A DNA stretch of 64,000 nucleotides from Hoplostethus atlanticus (taxonomy: Eukaryota; Chordata; Actinopteri; Trachichthyiformes; Trachichthyidae): the NCBI GenBank assembly GCA_034670405.1, contig JAXDDX010000090.1:584501-648500 (forward strand), given 5' to 3'. Under the pieces are notes generated by a model. That model made no database searches. It saw only the letters and a program-made list of their open reading frames with translations, and had not been told where the DNA came from. Shown in pieces: positions 1-12,779 of the stretch. The position numbers and the translations under genes were made by a program. Position 1 is the stretch's first letter, and each line of letters begins with the position of its first letter.

Positions 1-686
1 TAAGATTCTGTGATTGTGTGGTTGGTCGATGAAAACGTGAACTTCCTGTCAGCTATATTATGGAGGAAATGAGGGGTTCTATTCCAACACACACTAAAAA
101 AACAACAACAATGTTCACTGTATTAAATTGTAACAACATAGGAAAAAAGAAAAATAGAATATAAGATCCAAAATAGAATAAAGAGTTAATTAATAATAAG
201 AATAATAAGACTAATAAAAATATAATATAACAATTGCAGGGTTATATAAAAATTTAAACACATGTTAAGTAGACTGCAAGAGAGGGAAGTATGGGGAAGA
301 TTATGGATTACTTAACACTTAATTGTGGATTCACTCACAATTGTTACTTACAGTCTCAATCAATTTCTTACTTAAATATAGGATTTATGTGCTATACATA
401 CACTTGAATATAACTCTATATCAACATATCAATATGTCCTGTCCTGTTTCCTGTTCAGATATATTATGGAGGAGATGTAGCGCTTTCATTGCAAAAAATC
501 TGTCTTGAACAAAGAAATATCATCCGACTGCATCTTGAAACCTGTTACTATTTTGAAGTACGGGCTCTACGCCGCGATAACTTTTATTTTCATTTCGGTA
601 TTGATTTTGAGCAGAACAGGCAGGAATGAGGGGGTGGAGGAATGCGGTCGCTCATGTTGGGATTGATGCCTCTCTGACCCTGTTAA

Positions 687-752
<66 letters not shown>
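687..752. repeat. (CA)n microsatellite
   Basis: About 66 bp of CA with one CC interruption at 718-720. Confidence 0.97.
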
Positions 753-754
<2 letters not shown>

Positions 755-2486
755 CTTAGGGTACTGTATCACTGAATAACTTTTTGATGCGTATTTTGAA
801 CACACTAAAACCCACTTCTAGGTGGAGACCACTCTTCATAGGTGTGTGTGTGCGCCTGTATTACGATGGGAGAGAGAATGGAGAAAAAGTAAACTGAGCC
901 TGCCTGAAGATATTAGATTGTCAGGCTCAGTTTACTTACCCTTTCAAAAACATTTTTATATATTACTTTGTGATGTTGATATTAAACTTTTTTTTCAAAT
1001 CCTTCTAGTCTATCAATAATAAGTTTCACTATAACTACTTGAAATGTGAATGTTTTTTTTAGTCTTTCAGGCTATAGAGCTTTCTTTCTTTCACGTACTG
1101 TACAGAGTTTCATTCACTCCTGATTATCTGTTTAAATAATTATCCATTGATATTGTTCTTAAAAGTTTTGCAGAAATCAAAACAGAAAATGGAATCTATC
1201 CATCAATAAACCTACCTAAACACAGTGTAGCCACCTTTTTAGGCTGTCTAACATGATCCACAACTGAAGGTCACAGTTTACCCTCCTTTTTATTTACCAC
1301 CACGTCACTGCATCTGTCAGGTTACCTTCATGGTAGTGTGTCAGTAATCAAGTGCAATTAAATTTAATGGTAGACTTCAGTTTGTGTCATGCAACTGAAA
1401 AGGAAGGTCGTTAGGATTTGTTTTAGTTTACAACACAGCTTTTGACCCTGTATTATAAATGTGCATTTTTTTTTTTTTAGTAAGATGAAAGATTAGAATT
1501 GAAGAAACTTGGATAACCTTTGTTTTGGATGTCAGACCTAATCCACCAGAATGAGCATGGAAAGGAGATGCTGGCAATAAAATGTTCATGCTCATCATCC
1601 TGCCTCAGTGGACTTGGAGTGGAGCCTCCTTAGGTAGCTTTCAGTCATGCCAAATAAATGGTTCAATTAATACACATTTATGGCGCCCAGGAGTGGCTGC
1701 CCTGCGGGGGGAAATGTGTTTTGCAGTAACAAAGTACTGAATCATGCACACATGACATGTAAAACATGTGCTCAAATTTATGTTAAAGTATGGATGTAAT
1801 AACTTCATACATGCAATTGATGACAATTACTAAAAAAAAATTTATTTTTATTTTATTTATTTTTTGATTAAAAACTCTATCCATCATACCTCACCAAAAG
1901 CCTGATTCAATTAAATAAATTCTTAGGCAACAAAATATCACGCTAAAAAAACCTAAATATATCAATGCAGTCAACTAAATTCAACAAGTTTAAACTTGCC
2001 GTAGTTAACCGCTAAGCTAAATTGAATGCAAAACATTTTAATGCATTTTATTACATTGGCACTTGTTAATCAATTTGTTCACACAAACTGTGAAACTGTG
2101 CACACAAAATGAACATAGGGGTATGAATCAACCAAAATGAGGACACAAGGCATCTTGTGTCCTCAAACTTGATTTGAAATAAGAAATCTCACTAATCTCA
2201 CCAAGTATCAATATTTCATTTATATGTTGAGACTTTAAATTCACATCCAAAGACCACATGACACTGTTGAAGTGTTTTTCTTGAAAATAAAATAAAATCC
2301 CCCTGAATGATTGCTTGAAAGCCTCAAAGGCTTTCAGCAAATGAGTGATACTTCAGTATGTGAACATAACACACCATCTTGATCTCCTTAATCTTTGTTT
2401 TCAACCCCAGCCCAGACGTCAAAGGTGAGGTGCTGGTGGAACTAGAATACTCTTTCATGTTTTTTTCCCCTCTCTGCTTATAACAA

Positions 2487-2640
2487 AAAAGGGGGTCGCA
2501 AGTTGGCGGCCACCTTTCAGTTGAAGGTTTGCTAGTTCAATTCCTTGTAGCGATAGTAGCACCCAATACTTGACAAACCCCCATGTATATGTGTGCCAAG
2601 CTGCTCCAAGTACGGGTACGGAAAAATGATTTGTGATGAA
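2487..2640 (+). mobile_element. tRNA-like SINE, degenerate
   Basis: GGTCGCAAGTTGGCGGCCAC with a B-box-like TAGTTCAATTCC 45 bp later, then a body with CCAAGCTGCTCCAAGTACGG. Only the promoter boxes and layout support the call. Confidence 0.4.
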
Positions 2641-3061
2641 TGCAGATTGTAGTTTTGGTTAAACATTTCTCAGAGGCAGAAATAATCAGCAGGCTAGCTA
2701 ACTAGCTTATCTAGATAGCTATCGGCTATTAGGGCTAGCTTGAACTTGTAAGAGTAACTAGCTAACATAACTTATTATGACTAAATAGCATTTTTTTAAT
2801 CTTTTTTTTTTTTCATTCAGAAGAAACTACGTCAGGCTTCACAATATTAGCTTCCTCTTTTACTTTTACTTTTTCACTGGGCTTCAACGTTACTTAGCCA
2901 GAAACACAATTTTTTTTGAGGTTTATGAGGTTTAACTCAACCAATGAGATCATTTCGGCTTCAGAAAGGTTTGCATAACCAAAACTCCAATCTGCGTGAT
3001 GCATAGCCAGCTGCTAGTAATATGACATTGTGTTTGTATCGGTCTTTATAGAAATAAAACT

Positions 3062-3290
3062 TTACAATACAATACAATACAATATACTTTATTGTCCCCG
3101 TGGGGAAAATTGTCTTGGACTCAAGTATTGCACACATATAACTGCCTCCATAATAAAAACAAACAACATATAACAAGCAGCACATACTGTAGTAAAACAA
3201 CACCAATTCCACATATTGCACATTCCACGTATTGCACATTCCACATATTTATATATACACATTTATATATACAAATCATGTAGCACTGCA
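3062..3290 (-). mobile_element. LINE-type 3' end with TTGTA tail
   Basis: On the minus strand CCCCACGGGGACAATAAAGT is followed by ATATTGTATTGTATTGTATT, a pentamer tail at 3062-3085. This short-hairpin, AATAAAG, tandem-tail arrangement is typical of teleost CR1/L2/Rex-type retroposons. The body (3120-3290) includes a short tandem TGCACATTCCACATAT-type repeat. Confidence 0.65.
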
Positions 3291-4049
3291 CATCTCTCTC
3301 TCTCCTACCTCCACCCATTATTGAAGCAGAAGGCTTGTTGTCAAAGGGTGCGACATGATGCTGAGGAGAGACTAATATGCTCCTTTAACAAGAGGTGCTG
3401 GCAGGATGAAAGATGCTGCTTCACTCCTTCAGGGCTCTGCTATACTCCACTGTACTGTACTGCACTGCACACACACTTCACACAGGTCCATATGCATGGA
3501 TGTATGCACACATACAGTACATATACAAATGCATATACTGATACACGCACACATGTTGTATTACAGCTGTATATCATCAATCTATGATGTTCAATGCATG
3601 CCAGGAGTTATTTTGTGATGAAGCATTGTAATTGACTATTTTGCTGTACCCACTTTCCCTCAACCTGCCTTGTCTGTTTCCACTTCAGTCAGTAATTTCA
3701 TAAATTTCCCAGAATGACTTTCAACAACGCCCCGTGAATGTGCCTGAAATTGTTGCATCCCGCCGTGTAGGTAGAGAGAGCAATAGTAATGGCAAGAGGG
3801 CAGGAGTTTGATGGATTTCTTCCTGGATGATTGTTGAACCTGATGTTTACCGTTGATATTTTAGAAAAAAAAATTCTCCTATTAAACTCCATTGTAGCCG
3901 CGCTGGAAATATCTCTATGTGATATCACGTCGTCTACGTTTGATCAGCTATAATCAGAAAAATACACCACCGAACAACAAAATAGAACCAGAAATGCAAC
4001 AACTGTTTTTTTTTTAACAGAGTTAGTGTTTTAGAGTGTTTTAAAGCTG

Positions 4050-4140
4050 CACTAGGCAATTTCACACATTGTTGGCCTCAAATGGCAGCGATAGGTAAAG
4101 ACTTCAATACCCAGACATTATGTAATGTGACATCAGTAAA
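4050..4140 (+). repeat. dispersed repeat end (TTAAAGCTGCACTAGGCAA type)
   Basis: TTTTAAAGCTGCACTAGGCA resembles recurring ends of fish non-autonomous DNA transposons. A related inverted form, CTGTAGCTTTAAAGC, occurs at 14699-14713. No complete element could be delimited. Confidence 0.35.
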
Positions 4141-4330
4141 CCGCACACAGCTGTTTCCACAAAGCGCAGGAGCACTGATTTAGGCTGGCGAGACAGACAT
4201 TGTTACATTAACCCTAAAGCAGAGCCTTTATCACAAACTAACCCCTTGAAGAAATGAGGGCCAGCCAGAATGTCCTCACTTTGAAGCTCTGAGATTCAAA
4301 CTGGCTCTCACAAGGGTAGCGATACAAGAC

Positions 4331-4350
4331 CACACACACACACACACACA
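4331..4350. repeat. (CA)n microsatellite
   Basis: Ten CA units. Confidence 0.9.
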
Positions 4351-5257
4351 GTGCCGTATGCTACATTTGACAGAGCAGTCACTGGCTCTTCTATCTGCCA
4401 GCTTTCCTTGCCTTGCTGCCTGGCCATGTGCTCTGGGGGGCTGATGGCTGGATATCTGAGGGAAATGCAGACGAGGCGCCAGTAAAGATGTGAAGCAGGG
4501 ACTCAAACTGTGTCTGACAGAGGTCCCCTGCCTACAGCGCAGCGCTACAGCATGACAGCCCACTTTTCCTAGCTCCGCTCCCCTACCCACCCTGCCCCCC
4601 CCCCCCATTTGCCCTCCCACTTCCGTTTAATACATTATAAAAAGTCACTGCTTCCTCTCATCGGTGCCACATAACCCATTTATCACTTTTGACATTGGCA
4701 CAAATGACTTTGGCTAAAGAGCAGGGAAGGAACATGTCGCCCGTTTGTGTATTCGGTCTGCGGGCGTACGCGTCGAGAGCCGGGAGAGAGAGATTTGTCA
4801 CGGAGTAATTCACCTTCATGATGAATTGGTTTACAGATAGGGCTGCTTCTACAGGTGAGAGGTGACTCCGAGTTAAGTTTGGAGAGTCGGCGTACATTTT
4901 TTTTAAGGGAATATGTGTCCGATTTTCATGATAAATGAATCGGGAATGTGTATTTCTGTATTCCCTCTCAGTACGTTTTTTACTGGCAGATTACATTATT
5001 TTACTCTCTGCTGCTCTTGAAACGACAAAAGTGAAAGTCGCTGGTAAATATCAAGGGTAGGACTGTGTCCCATATTCGCTAAATGTATCAGAGACAAAAT
5101 TAACTGTGACAGCGACCGATGGTGCAATGTGGTCCTCAGCAGTTGGAGTTATTTTCTTGTGGCAGATTGCACGATTTCCCCTGTAGGCTGTTTTAAAACA
5201 ATCACTCTCACGCTCACCGGGGGAACTCGTCTAAGAGCTATCGTCTAAAACCCCTTG

Positions 5258-5375
5258 GCAAGGAGGTAGGCATTGCCTAGGGGCTAGTGAGGGCATCCCC
5301 CCAACCATAGGGCCCAGATTCGATCCCACCAGAAATGAGAGTTTCCCCCTAGTGGGATCAAGTATACAATCATTT
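5258..5375 (+). mobile_element. tRNA-like SINE head, degenerate
   Basis: GGGGCTAGTGAGGGCATCCC (A-box-like) and CAGATTCGATCCC (B-box-like) lie at tRNA spacing. No body or tail is recognised. Confidence 0.35.
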
Positions 5376-6115
5376 CTAATCACAATATGATGCCAAAGCA
5401 GACATGAGATTAACACAAGGGGGCTACAGTGTTAATCACATTTTTAATGCAGTAGAATGTGTATTACCACTGATTCAATAGCGATAGCGTGGAAATCCTG
5501 CACATTGTGCCACAGATAAATATATTCCTTTGAAATCATGAACTTCCTTGCAAAGGTTGCAAAGAGTGCAGCGACATCGATTCATCATAATGACACTTTT
5601 TTTTTACTCTATACATGACTGGAGCGGGTTTTGATAGTCCTTTCTGCCATGAGCATATTTCTACCGCTGAGCACCACCACCTGCATTGAATTAAATCATA
5701 TTTCAGTAGCAATGGCATCAACAGCTTTGAAGAACCACTTGTTGCCATTAAAAAATGAATCACGCCTTGGCAATAAAGAAAACCCATTTTATCACCTATG
5801 GACCCGTACATCTAAACCATAAGTGCCACCTAATGAAAAGAGCTGATATATAATCACCCAGTCTAAATTCAGACGCATCTCAGCACTGTTCTCTGCAGAG
5901 TATTAAATGCAGAGTTGAGAAGAAAAAGCAATAAGCGAATGTGTGGAACCTGCACACAGCAATCAATAGCGGTGTAATTAAGGGGCCTAGGAGTCCTTTC
6001 TATAAAGCCATTTCACATTGTTCTGCTTCGCTCGCCTCTCCCTCCCCGGCCCCACGATGTAATTGCCACGGAAATTTGTTACACTTTTGGCATTTGTTTG
6101 GAGTGGGAGGAAGGG

Positions 6116-6180
6116 AGCGAGAGAGAGAGAGAGAGAGAGAGTTGCATGTGTCGAGAAATTAAGAAAAGAGAGAGAGAGAG
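6116..6180. repeat. (GA)n microsatellite, two blocks
   Basis: GA runs at 6116-6140 and about 6167-6180, separated by unique sequence. Confidence 0.9.
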
Positions 6181-6438
6181 CAGGACTTTAACACACTGGG
6201 TCTAGGCAGAGCAGATTTGCTGAAATCACATGCATTCAGCTGTGCTTTCTCCTGCAGAGGTATTATGGGACACTGTTCGTGGCGAATGAGATGGAGGGAG
6301 ATTGAATGGCATGCTGCTAGTCCATAATATGAGTTGATGACACAAGCATGGGGTAACTATGAAAAGTCCAGCTCCCCATCCACTCCCCACCCCCCCCTGC
6401 ACTCTTCTTGTCAACACGCCCGACCCAACACACACCTA

Positions 6439-6632
6439 GTGGCCTGTAGCGTAAAGATTGACTACAAGCGGCCTTGCTACGCCGAGCATCCTGGTTCTAA
6501 TCCCTCCCCAACTCGTGCTGAAAATCTGTGGTTGTATATGATAGGTAGGTGTGAATGTGGAGCAGGGAGTTGCTGCAAAAAAGTGTGTGTGCTCGCACAC
6601 TCATACAACCATCCCTGGATAAATAAAGGCTA
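6439..6632 (+). mobile_element. tRNA-like SINE
   Basis: GTGGCCTGTAGCGTAAAGAT and B-box-like TGGTTCTAATCCC at tRNA-like spacing, ending in CCCTGGATAAATAAAGGCTA, a SINE/LINE-type AATAAAGG tail. Confidence 0.5.
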
Positions 6633-7253
6633 GCGACACCTAACACACCTCAGGAGCAGTGATGAGTCAGCTAGGTGGTTGTTTGGTGCGTCGGACAGAT
6701 CATTCAGATACACTCCGAGAGCCAGACGGGGGTGTGTTCAATGAATTAGTCACTGTGTAAGAGCTGCAGGGGTAAGAGGTGGACACACACACGCACACAC
6801 AGATAGATAAACACTTGCAGAGACAAGAATAAATACAAAGTAACTTATAAGTGCATAGACACACACACCCACACACAGAGAGTCAGAGAAAGACAGGGCA
6901 GGAGAGCGACACCGCGAGAGCGACGGGCAGAAAAAAACAAGTAGGTAAACGGTGATGACGCGGTCACGAACTGAAAAAAACAGCTGCAGAGACGAGAAAA
7001 AAAATGAATTTAAATAATAAATAAAGAGGAAAAGGCAAAATACAGACAGAGAGAAACCGGCAGAGACAGATGTGCAGGGGATGCAGTGGAGGGTAAAACC
7101 ACCTAAACCCTGTTTATTTGCAGGAATAGAGTTTGTTCACCTCTTTAGGCTGATATAAATACACAGTAAACAGTCTAGTAAGTGGGATCAAACTGATGTA
7201 AGTTATAGGAGTCAGACAGGGTGAAAACCTGTCCAACAGATGCATGCATATAA

Positions 7254-7266
7254 ACACACACACACA

Positions 7267-7311
<45 letters not shown>
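7254..7311. repeat. (CA)n microsatellite
   Basis: CA array with one CTCA interruption near 7267. Confidence 0.97.
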
Positions 7312-7314
<3 letters not shown>

Positions 7315-7689
7315 GCGCCATGAGTGATGAGGCCGCCTGCGTCATCTCGTTAAGGTCAGGCGATCTCCATGGAGGGCCCCAGAGCAATTAACCAATGGCC
7401 AGCCAATAGAGCCAGCCTTAATTGAATGGGAATTAAAGGAGAAAAATAGTGGGAGAAATAATTAAAAAGAGAGCGAGAGAGAGAAAGAGAAAGAAAAGGA
7501 GGGAGACAGATGGAAACAAATGATAGTGGGATCCCAAGAGTGGTCAGAGGTGCAGCCAATCGATCGGAAACAGATTACATCTCTTTTCGTCTCTCTTTCT
7601 TTCGGTCTCGCGCTCACTCTGTCTCTCGCTCTTGCCCCCCACACACCAGCAGCACCTCTGCCAGAAAGGTTTCCTCGGTGGGCTGGAAC

Positions 7690-7816
7690 GGTCCTCTGGA
7701 ACAGGGGAAGGGGTGTGACACTAAAACTCTCCTTGTATTTGATATTTTGTATATTATTTTTTTTGTGATACTGTTATGCTGCTGCCACCCCAGAATTTCC
7801 CCCCGGGGATCAATGA

Positions 7817-7853
<37 letters not shown>
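7690..7853 (+). mobile_element. LINE-type 3' end with ATCT tail
   Basis: CAGAATTTCCCCCCGGGGAT followed by CAATGAATTATCTATCTATC is a familiar teleost retroposon 3' end. The tail is an (ATCT)n microsatellite at 7819-7853. The 5' limit is uncertain. Confidence 0.65.
7819..7853 (+). repeat. (ATCT)n microsatellite
   Basis: About eight tetramers forming the tail of a LINE-type 3' end. Confidence 0.95.
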
Positions 7854-8024
7854 TTAAACTCTGCATTGAAACCCATAGCCTACTAATGAAATTCTATGTG
7901 ACACTAAAATACACTAAAACCAATAAGTGACACTAAAAGACACTAAAACCAATAGTAATGGAATTTTTTACTTTATACCATGTGACACTAAAATCGATAC
8001 TGGGACAGGACTGACGCGTGCGCA

Positions 8025-8025
<1 letters not shown>

Positions 8026-8072
<47 letters not shown>
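8026..8072. repeat. (CA)n microsatellite
   Basis: About 23 CA units. Confidence 0.97.
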
Positions 8073-8074
<2 letters not shown>

Positions 8075-8188
8075 CCCTGTCTTGAAGGATCGATAGTACT
8101 CATGTCTGTGGCTGCCTGTTTTTCAGTGCCTCATTGATCGTCATCGTAGTTCATTCAGGCAGCATGGATGCATGACGGAGATGAACTC

Positions 8189-8190
<2 letters not shown>

Positions 8191-8221
<31 letters not shown>
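8191..8221. repeat. (GT)n microsatellite
   Basis: GT array, about 120 bp after the CA array at 8026-8072; the two could pair as opposite-strand repeats. Confidence 0.95.
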
Positions 8222-8223
<2 letters not shown>

Positions 8224-8534
8224 CCGTTACACAAGAAGCACCAGAAAGCACTGTTCCAGACAGTAACCAGCTCCTCGGATATACTGGGAATAATGAAGAT
8301 GGATTGATGTGGAAAGCCGTATACACGTGTAATGGAACCCACCCAAAGAGTGGTGGGGGGGATTAAGTAAAAGAAAGGAGGAGAGAGAGTCAGAATAATG
8401 GAGTGAGACAGGAGAAGTGTGGCAGTGTGGGAGTGTCCTGGGTGACGATGCGGACAGAAGATGGGATTTACACTCTCAATAGCAGGAATTACCTTCTAAT
8501 ACTATATCCATCTCCATGTCCATCTCTCTCGTCA

Positions 8535-8538
8535 GTCA

Positions 8539-8571
<33 letters not shown>
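8535..8571. repeat. (CA)n microsatellite
   Basis: CA array beginning with a CACATACA variant. Confidence 0.95.
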
Positions 8572-9340
8572 CTCTCAATATGCTAAAGCTACTGCACCCC
8601 TTCCCCTTGAAGTGTGTGTGAAGTTCAATTTCCACCATAAGCCTAGAAAACCAGTACCTCCAACTTACACCAACAATTTATTTACATTTACATTGGAGAT
8701 CCGGGAATTAAACACGTGTAGTGTAGCTGTGATGTTGTCTTACATACACTTACAATGGAGATCAATAAGGTAGACACATAGCACAAGCTGTAATGTTAGC
8801 TTCACACAGAGTTACAATAGAGACCCAGGCATTAAAAACCATGTAGCGTAGCTGTAACACTGGCTTTACACAGACTTACAATGGGGACCCAGGTGTGAGA
8901 CGCATGTAGCATACGTGTGTGTGAATCGACTCCCCCATTCTCAACCCTGTCACTACCTGCACTGCTCCCAACGCTGACCTTCACGGAGGCTGCTAGCGCC
9001 ATGCTCACCACGCACGCCGCGGCTTCCCCTCAATGTAATCTCCTACAGACATTTACACACTGCGGCTGATTAATAAATTTACCCTCGGCGCTCTTTATTG
9101 CACCCGTACCTCGCCTCCGCTTCTCATTCCCACCACAGACACACACACACACACACCATGGGAAAGGGAAAAAGGTGCACTTAATTCATAAATTACATTA
9201 ATTGGTTATCAACTTTCTGTCCAATCAAAGCAATACTGTTGACATGTTTTCTTTAGATTTACTTGATTGGTCTTTTACATTTCTTTTCTGGAGCCTTTTT
9301 TCCCCAATGTTTTGATACATGTCGTTGCTGCAGTCAAGAT

Positions 9341-9547
9341 TCAAGATTCAAGAACTTTATTTGTCACATACACACACGGGGTGTGTAGTGAAATGAAAAG
9401 TGGCAATGCTCAACGGGAATGTGCAAAAGGCAACAGTACACAGTATTTACAATAAAAAAACAACACAATATTTACAGTATTACAGTAATTACAGTAAGAG
9501 CTCTTATATAAAAAAAACAACACAATATATACAGTAAGAGCACTTTG
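9341..9547 (-). mobile_element. LINE-type 3' end with TTGAATC tail
   Basis: Read on the minus strand it has a hairpin around CACTACACACC..GTGTGTATGTG, then GACAAATAAAG, then TTCTTGAATCTTGAATCTTG as a heptamer tail at 9341-9363. Homologous to 50905-51127, which lies in the opposite orientation. Confidence 0.7.
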
Positions 9548-9559
9548 GAAATGAAAATA

Positions 9560-11480
9560 TAGTAGTAAGGGAAATTGTATGAATGTAATATACTATACAT
9601 TCATTGCTACAAGTATAATTTTTTTGATTTCCATCACTAAATTTAACATGTTTATACCTCCCAATCTCGTGGATCCACTGGATAGTGGTCCATATAAGTG
9701 ATTCACACTTCCAGAACATATGCAGCAAATCTGCTTTATTGAATTTTCAACGTGGGCATTCAGATGGAGTGTTGGCATTAAATCGGGACAAGTGTAATGG
9801 TGTGTGTTAGAGTCAGTAGGAACAGCGTGAGGCACACATCTTTCTCTCTCTTCCTTCAATGCTGGCTGAGGATGGTAGGCCTACCAATTTGATTGACTGC
9901 TATGACCTTCAGCCCTGCCCAGATTGTTTTGTTTTCTATTTATTTCTATTTCTATTTCCTTTCTATAATCCAACTATAATAAACTGACTGGAAGAAACCA
10001 GAGGAGACGCGAGAGCTGGTCGCTCCAGGTGAATCCAAAGCTTGGCCTGGCCTACCCCAGACTGGTGAGCTCTGCATGAAACACCATACCTGCAGCCAGC
10101 ATTCTTCCTGTTGTCACTACTATCCATATCTAACCATAAAACACCTTTTGTTAGATTGGCCAGAAGGCTTTCCGTAACATGTGCAATAAACACAGTGTAT
10201 AATGTTGGTTTAACTGCATCAACCTATGTTTAGTACTGGTAATAATCTTTTGGGATGTCGGTAGTATTTTCTGCCATTCCTTCGTCGAGGATTGACATTG
10301 CAGATCATTTAACCTCTCATTTAACCTTTTTTTCCCCCCACATGTCCATATTCTATATTTTAATTGCTTATATAATATAGCTTAGAGCTTTATAGCTTAA
10401 GCCCCTAAATGACTTCAGTGTTTTGTGTTGTTTTTTTTCAATTACTGTTTGTGAAACTGCCAGGAAATTTTTTCCCAAAAGCACTTTATAATGTTTATAA
10501 ATATTTATCTAGAATATTATATTTCCTCTTTATTGTTTCACAGCATAGATCACCAAATTAAGTCCATGTGGGTGTGGTCGGTTAGCCGGTACTAGACATT
10601 ACGAAGTTCACAAACCAAATAATGTACTCTAAAATTTGATTTAAGCCACCCTTCTCCAGTTAAAAGTTCAACTTTTTTTTCATACCTTTTCTGAGCTCAT
10701 ATACAATCGGATATTATTTTATTGATCATTATTGAACATTTTAGTAAGGACTGAAAAAGATAAATTAATTTAAGTAACATTGTCATTTTAAATTAAAGAC
10801 AGAGAGAGATTGAGCCACCTCTTTACAACGGTCTTTGTTTTCAAGTAGGGGCCTGTAGTTTAGTTCGTATAGTTCTGTAGAAATATGAATATCCAGATAT
10901 ACAGATTTTAATTGTGATATCAATCCATTTATCAAATGTTATACTATTTTAAAACTTGTCAGAGTTTATAAAGCAGATGATCTGCTAATATATACCATAT
11001 AAAGAGACTTTACATTCAATATTATTCACGTAAATACCTGAGATATCTATATTTTATTGTATTGTCCTAGAGGTTCAATTGTTAAAGCAAATGATAGTGG
11101 GGACAGAGGACATCCCTGTCAATCAAGTTATTATATGCAATTACATGAACACGTTTTCTAATCTTCTTCTGTTAGATGAATCCTGTTTCATCTTCATGAA
11201 CTAAAGATGCAGTAATAGATTCTAACCTTAAGGCCACTGGACTGTATTTTAATATTAACATTAAGTAAAGAAAGAAGCCTATACAACCCACACAGCTTCT
11301 TGTCCTTGAAGAGTTTCAAAAACATAAATTGTTGCCAGTTCTAATGATTTGGGTTATTTGTCATCAATTAACATCTTAGTGGGTCAATCAACTTATTTGC
11401 AAATTTCTTTTTGTAGAAACAATTGGATAGCCATCTGGACCAGGTGCCTGTCTGGAGACCTGTAACTGGTCTCCTGTCTG
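9560..11480 (-). pseudogene. L1-like non-LTR retrotransposon ORF2 remnant
   Basis: Scattered minus-strand frames match the order of an L1-type ORF2. About 11400-11460 resembles the reverse-transcriptase block around GxPGPDGxPxxFYK (here SRWLSNCFYKK). About 11090-11125 resembles the RQGCPLSP block. About 10990-11050 gives NNIECKVSLYG, the block before the catalytic aspartates, which are lost. Near 9640-9740 LLHMFWKCE with nearby cysteines resembles the C-terminal cysteine region. Stops and frameshifts are frequent, so this is an old dead copy. A second LINE-type tail (9341-9547) adjoins it. Confidence 0.6.
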
Positions 11481-11748
11481 GAGCTTCTCAAGTGCCCTCA
11501 AGTTTGTGTTTAAGTGTTTAAATTAATCTGTTCATTTAGGTAGTGGAAGATCTTTCTTGGGGACACTTTCCTTCTTATTTGAAGTGTGCAAGTTATTAGT
11601 TTCCCATGGGTCATGCACAACTTTTCCTTCCTCATTTTGTATACTCTCCATTGTTGAAACCAGATACACCATACAGGCTTTGTGGGTAGTGATTCTGTAG
11701 GATTTTGATGGAATAGTCCATCACGACTATTTGTATATGTGTACACAA

Positions 11749-12759
11749 TAGGGATGGAACGGTTCAAGTAAAAAATCCGAACCGTTCGGTCCGCTAGTCA
11801 CGGTTCGGGGCATGTGTGTATTGTTCGGTTCATTTGAAATAGGCTATGAGGCCTACTGTGTGCTTTTTTCATGTAGAGTTAGGCTACAGTTTCACACTAG
11901 AAATGGGGAATAGCCTCACAGATTTCAGTCAAAAAGGCATGCGCAGAAAAAACCTTCAAATAAAGTTATTGGGTTCGCTTTTTGGCGAATGCCGCTTTTT
12001 TCACGTCAATTTGGGGACGGATGCATCTCCTTAACGATTCCTACAGTGTATTTCTGTCAGCTTATATGAGTGAACTGCATTGAGAAAATAATTCTACTCA
12101 ACTATCAGGACCTGCTTTTAAGCAACAGCAGAGCAGACAATCTGCTTCCTGTTTACACCGGCACGCGCATGCCCAGTGTAGGTGAATGGTTACGTGATAT
12201 GCGTTTTCAGGCGTATTAGCATGGACGGAGATAATTTCTGAAACGGTGCTAAAACGCTTGTGTGGACAGAGATCCTTTTAGTTTCAAAACTCTGTTTTAA
12301 AACGAAAACGTATTAGTGTGGATGTAGCCTGACACAACAGCAAACGCTTGTCTGTGAACACACCACTCTCTCCCTGCACTGTATGGCTCATTTTGAGTGA
12401 GTGGGGAGATCACCTGAGGTAAGGACATTCGCTTTTTTCACTTGGCTGACTATTTTATATGGTTTTGACTAATATCATTAGCTCTGTAGGTTATGTATGT
12501 TATGTATTTTTGGCTAACGTTATTGTACTCCGTGTCAGAGCAGCTTCTCTTATGCTAGATTTCCACTAATAAACTTGACGGATCCCATTCATTTATTAGT
12601 GTTACATGTTTGCATCCCTGCAAATAAATGAAAAGCATTTTGAAATTGGCAATGACCCCTTCCTGCTGTACCAAAAATGTACCGAACCGAACCGAAAACT
12701 GTGACCCCAAAACCCTGATATGAACCGAACCGCGAATTTTGTGAACCGTTCCACCCCTA
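11749..12759. mobile_element. hAT-type non-autonomous element with perfect 8-bp target duplication
   Basis: The ends are inverted: left TAGGGATGGAACGGTTCA and right, reversed, TAGGGGTGGAACGGTTCA (one mismatch). The 8-bp flank GTACACAA occurs at 11741-11748 and 12760-12767, the duplication length made by hAT transposases. The interior has no transposase ORF. Sub-terminal GGTTCGGTTC repeats occur at both ends, as in hAT elements. A second, Harbinger-like fragment is embedded at 12131-12331. Confidence 0.88.
12131..12331 (-). mobile_element. Harbinger-like 5' end nested in the hAT element
   Basis: Reversed, this begins GGCTACATCCACACTAATAC and runs parallel for about 200 bp to 61686-61876. At that second site the sequence leads directly into a Myb/SANT-like ORF of the type that accompanies PIF/Harbinger transposases. 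It is a 5'-end fragment; no coding is present here. Confidence 0.65.
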
Positions 12760-12779
12760 GTACACAAACACATATACAC

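Noticed and set aside
567..749. CVCVCV ORF
   Set aside because: It is purely the translation of a GT microsatellite.
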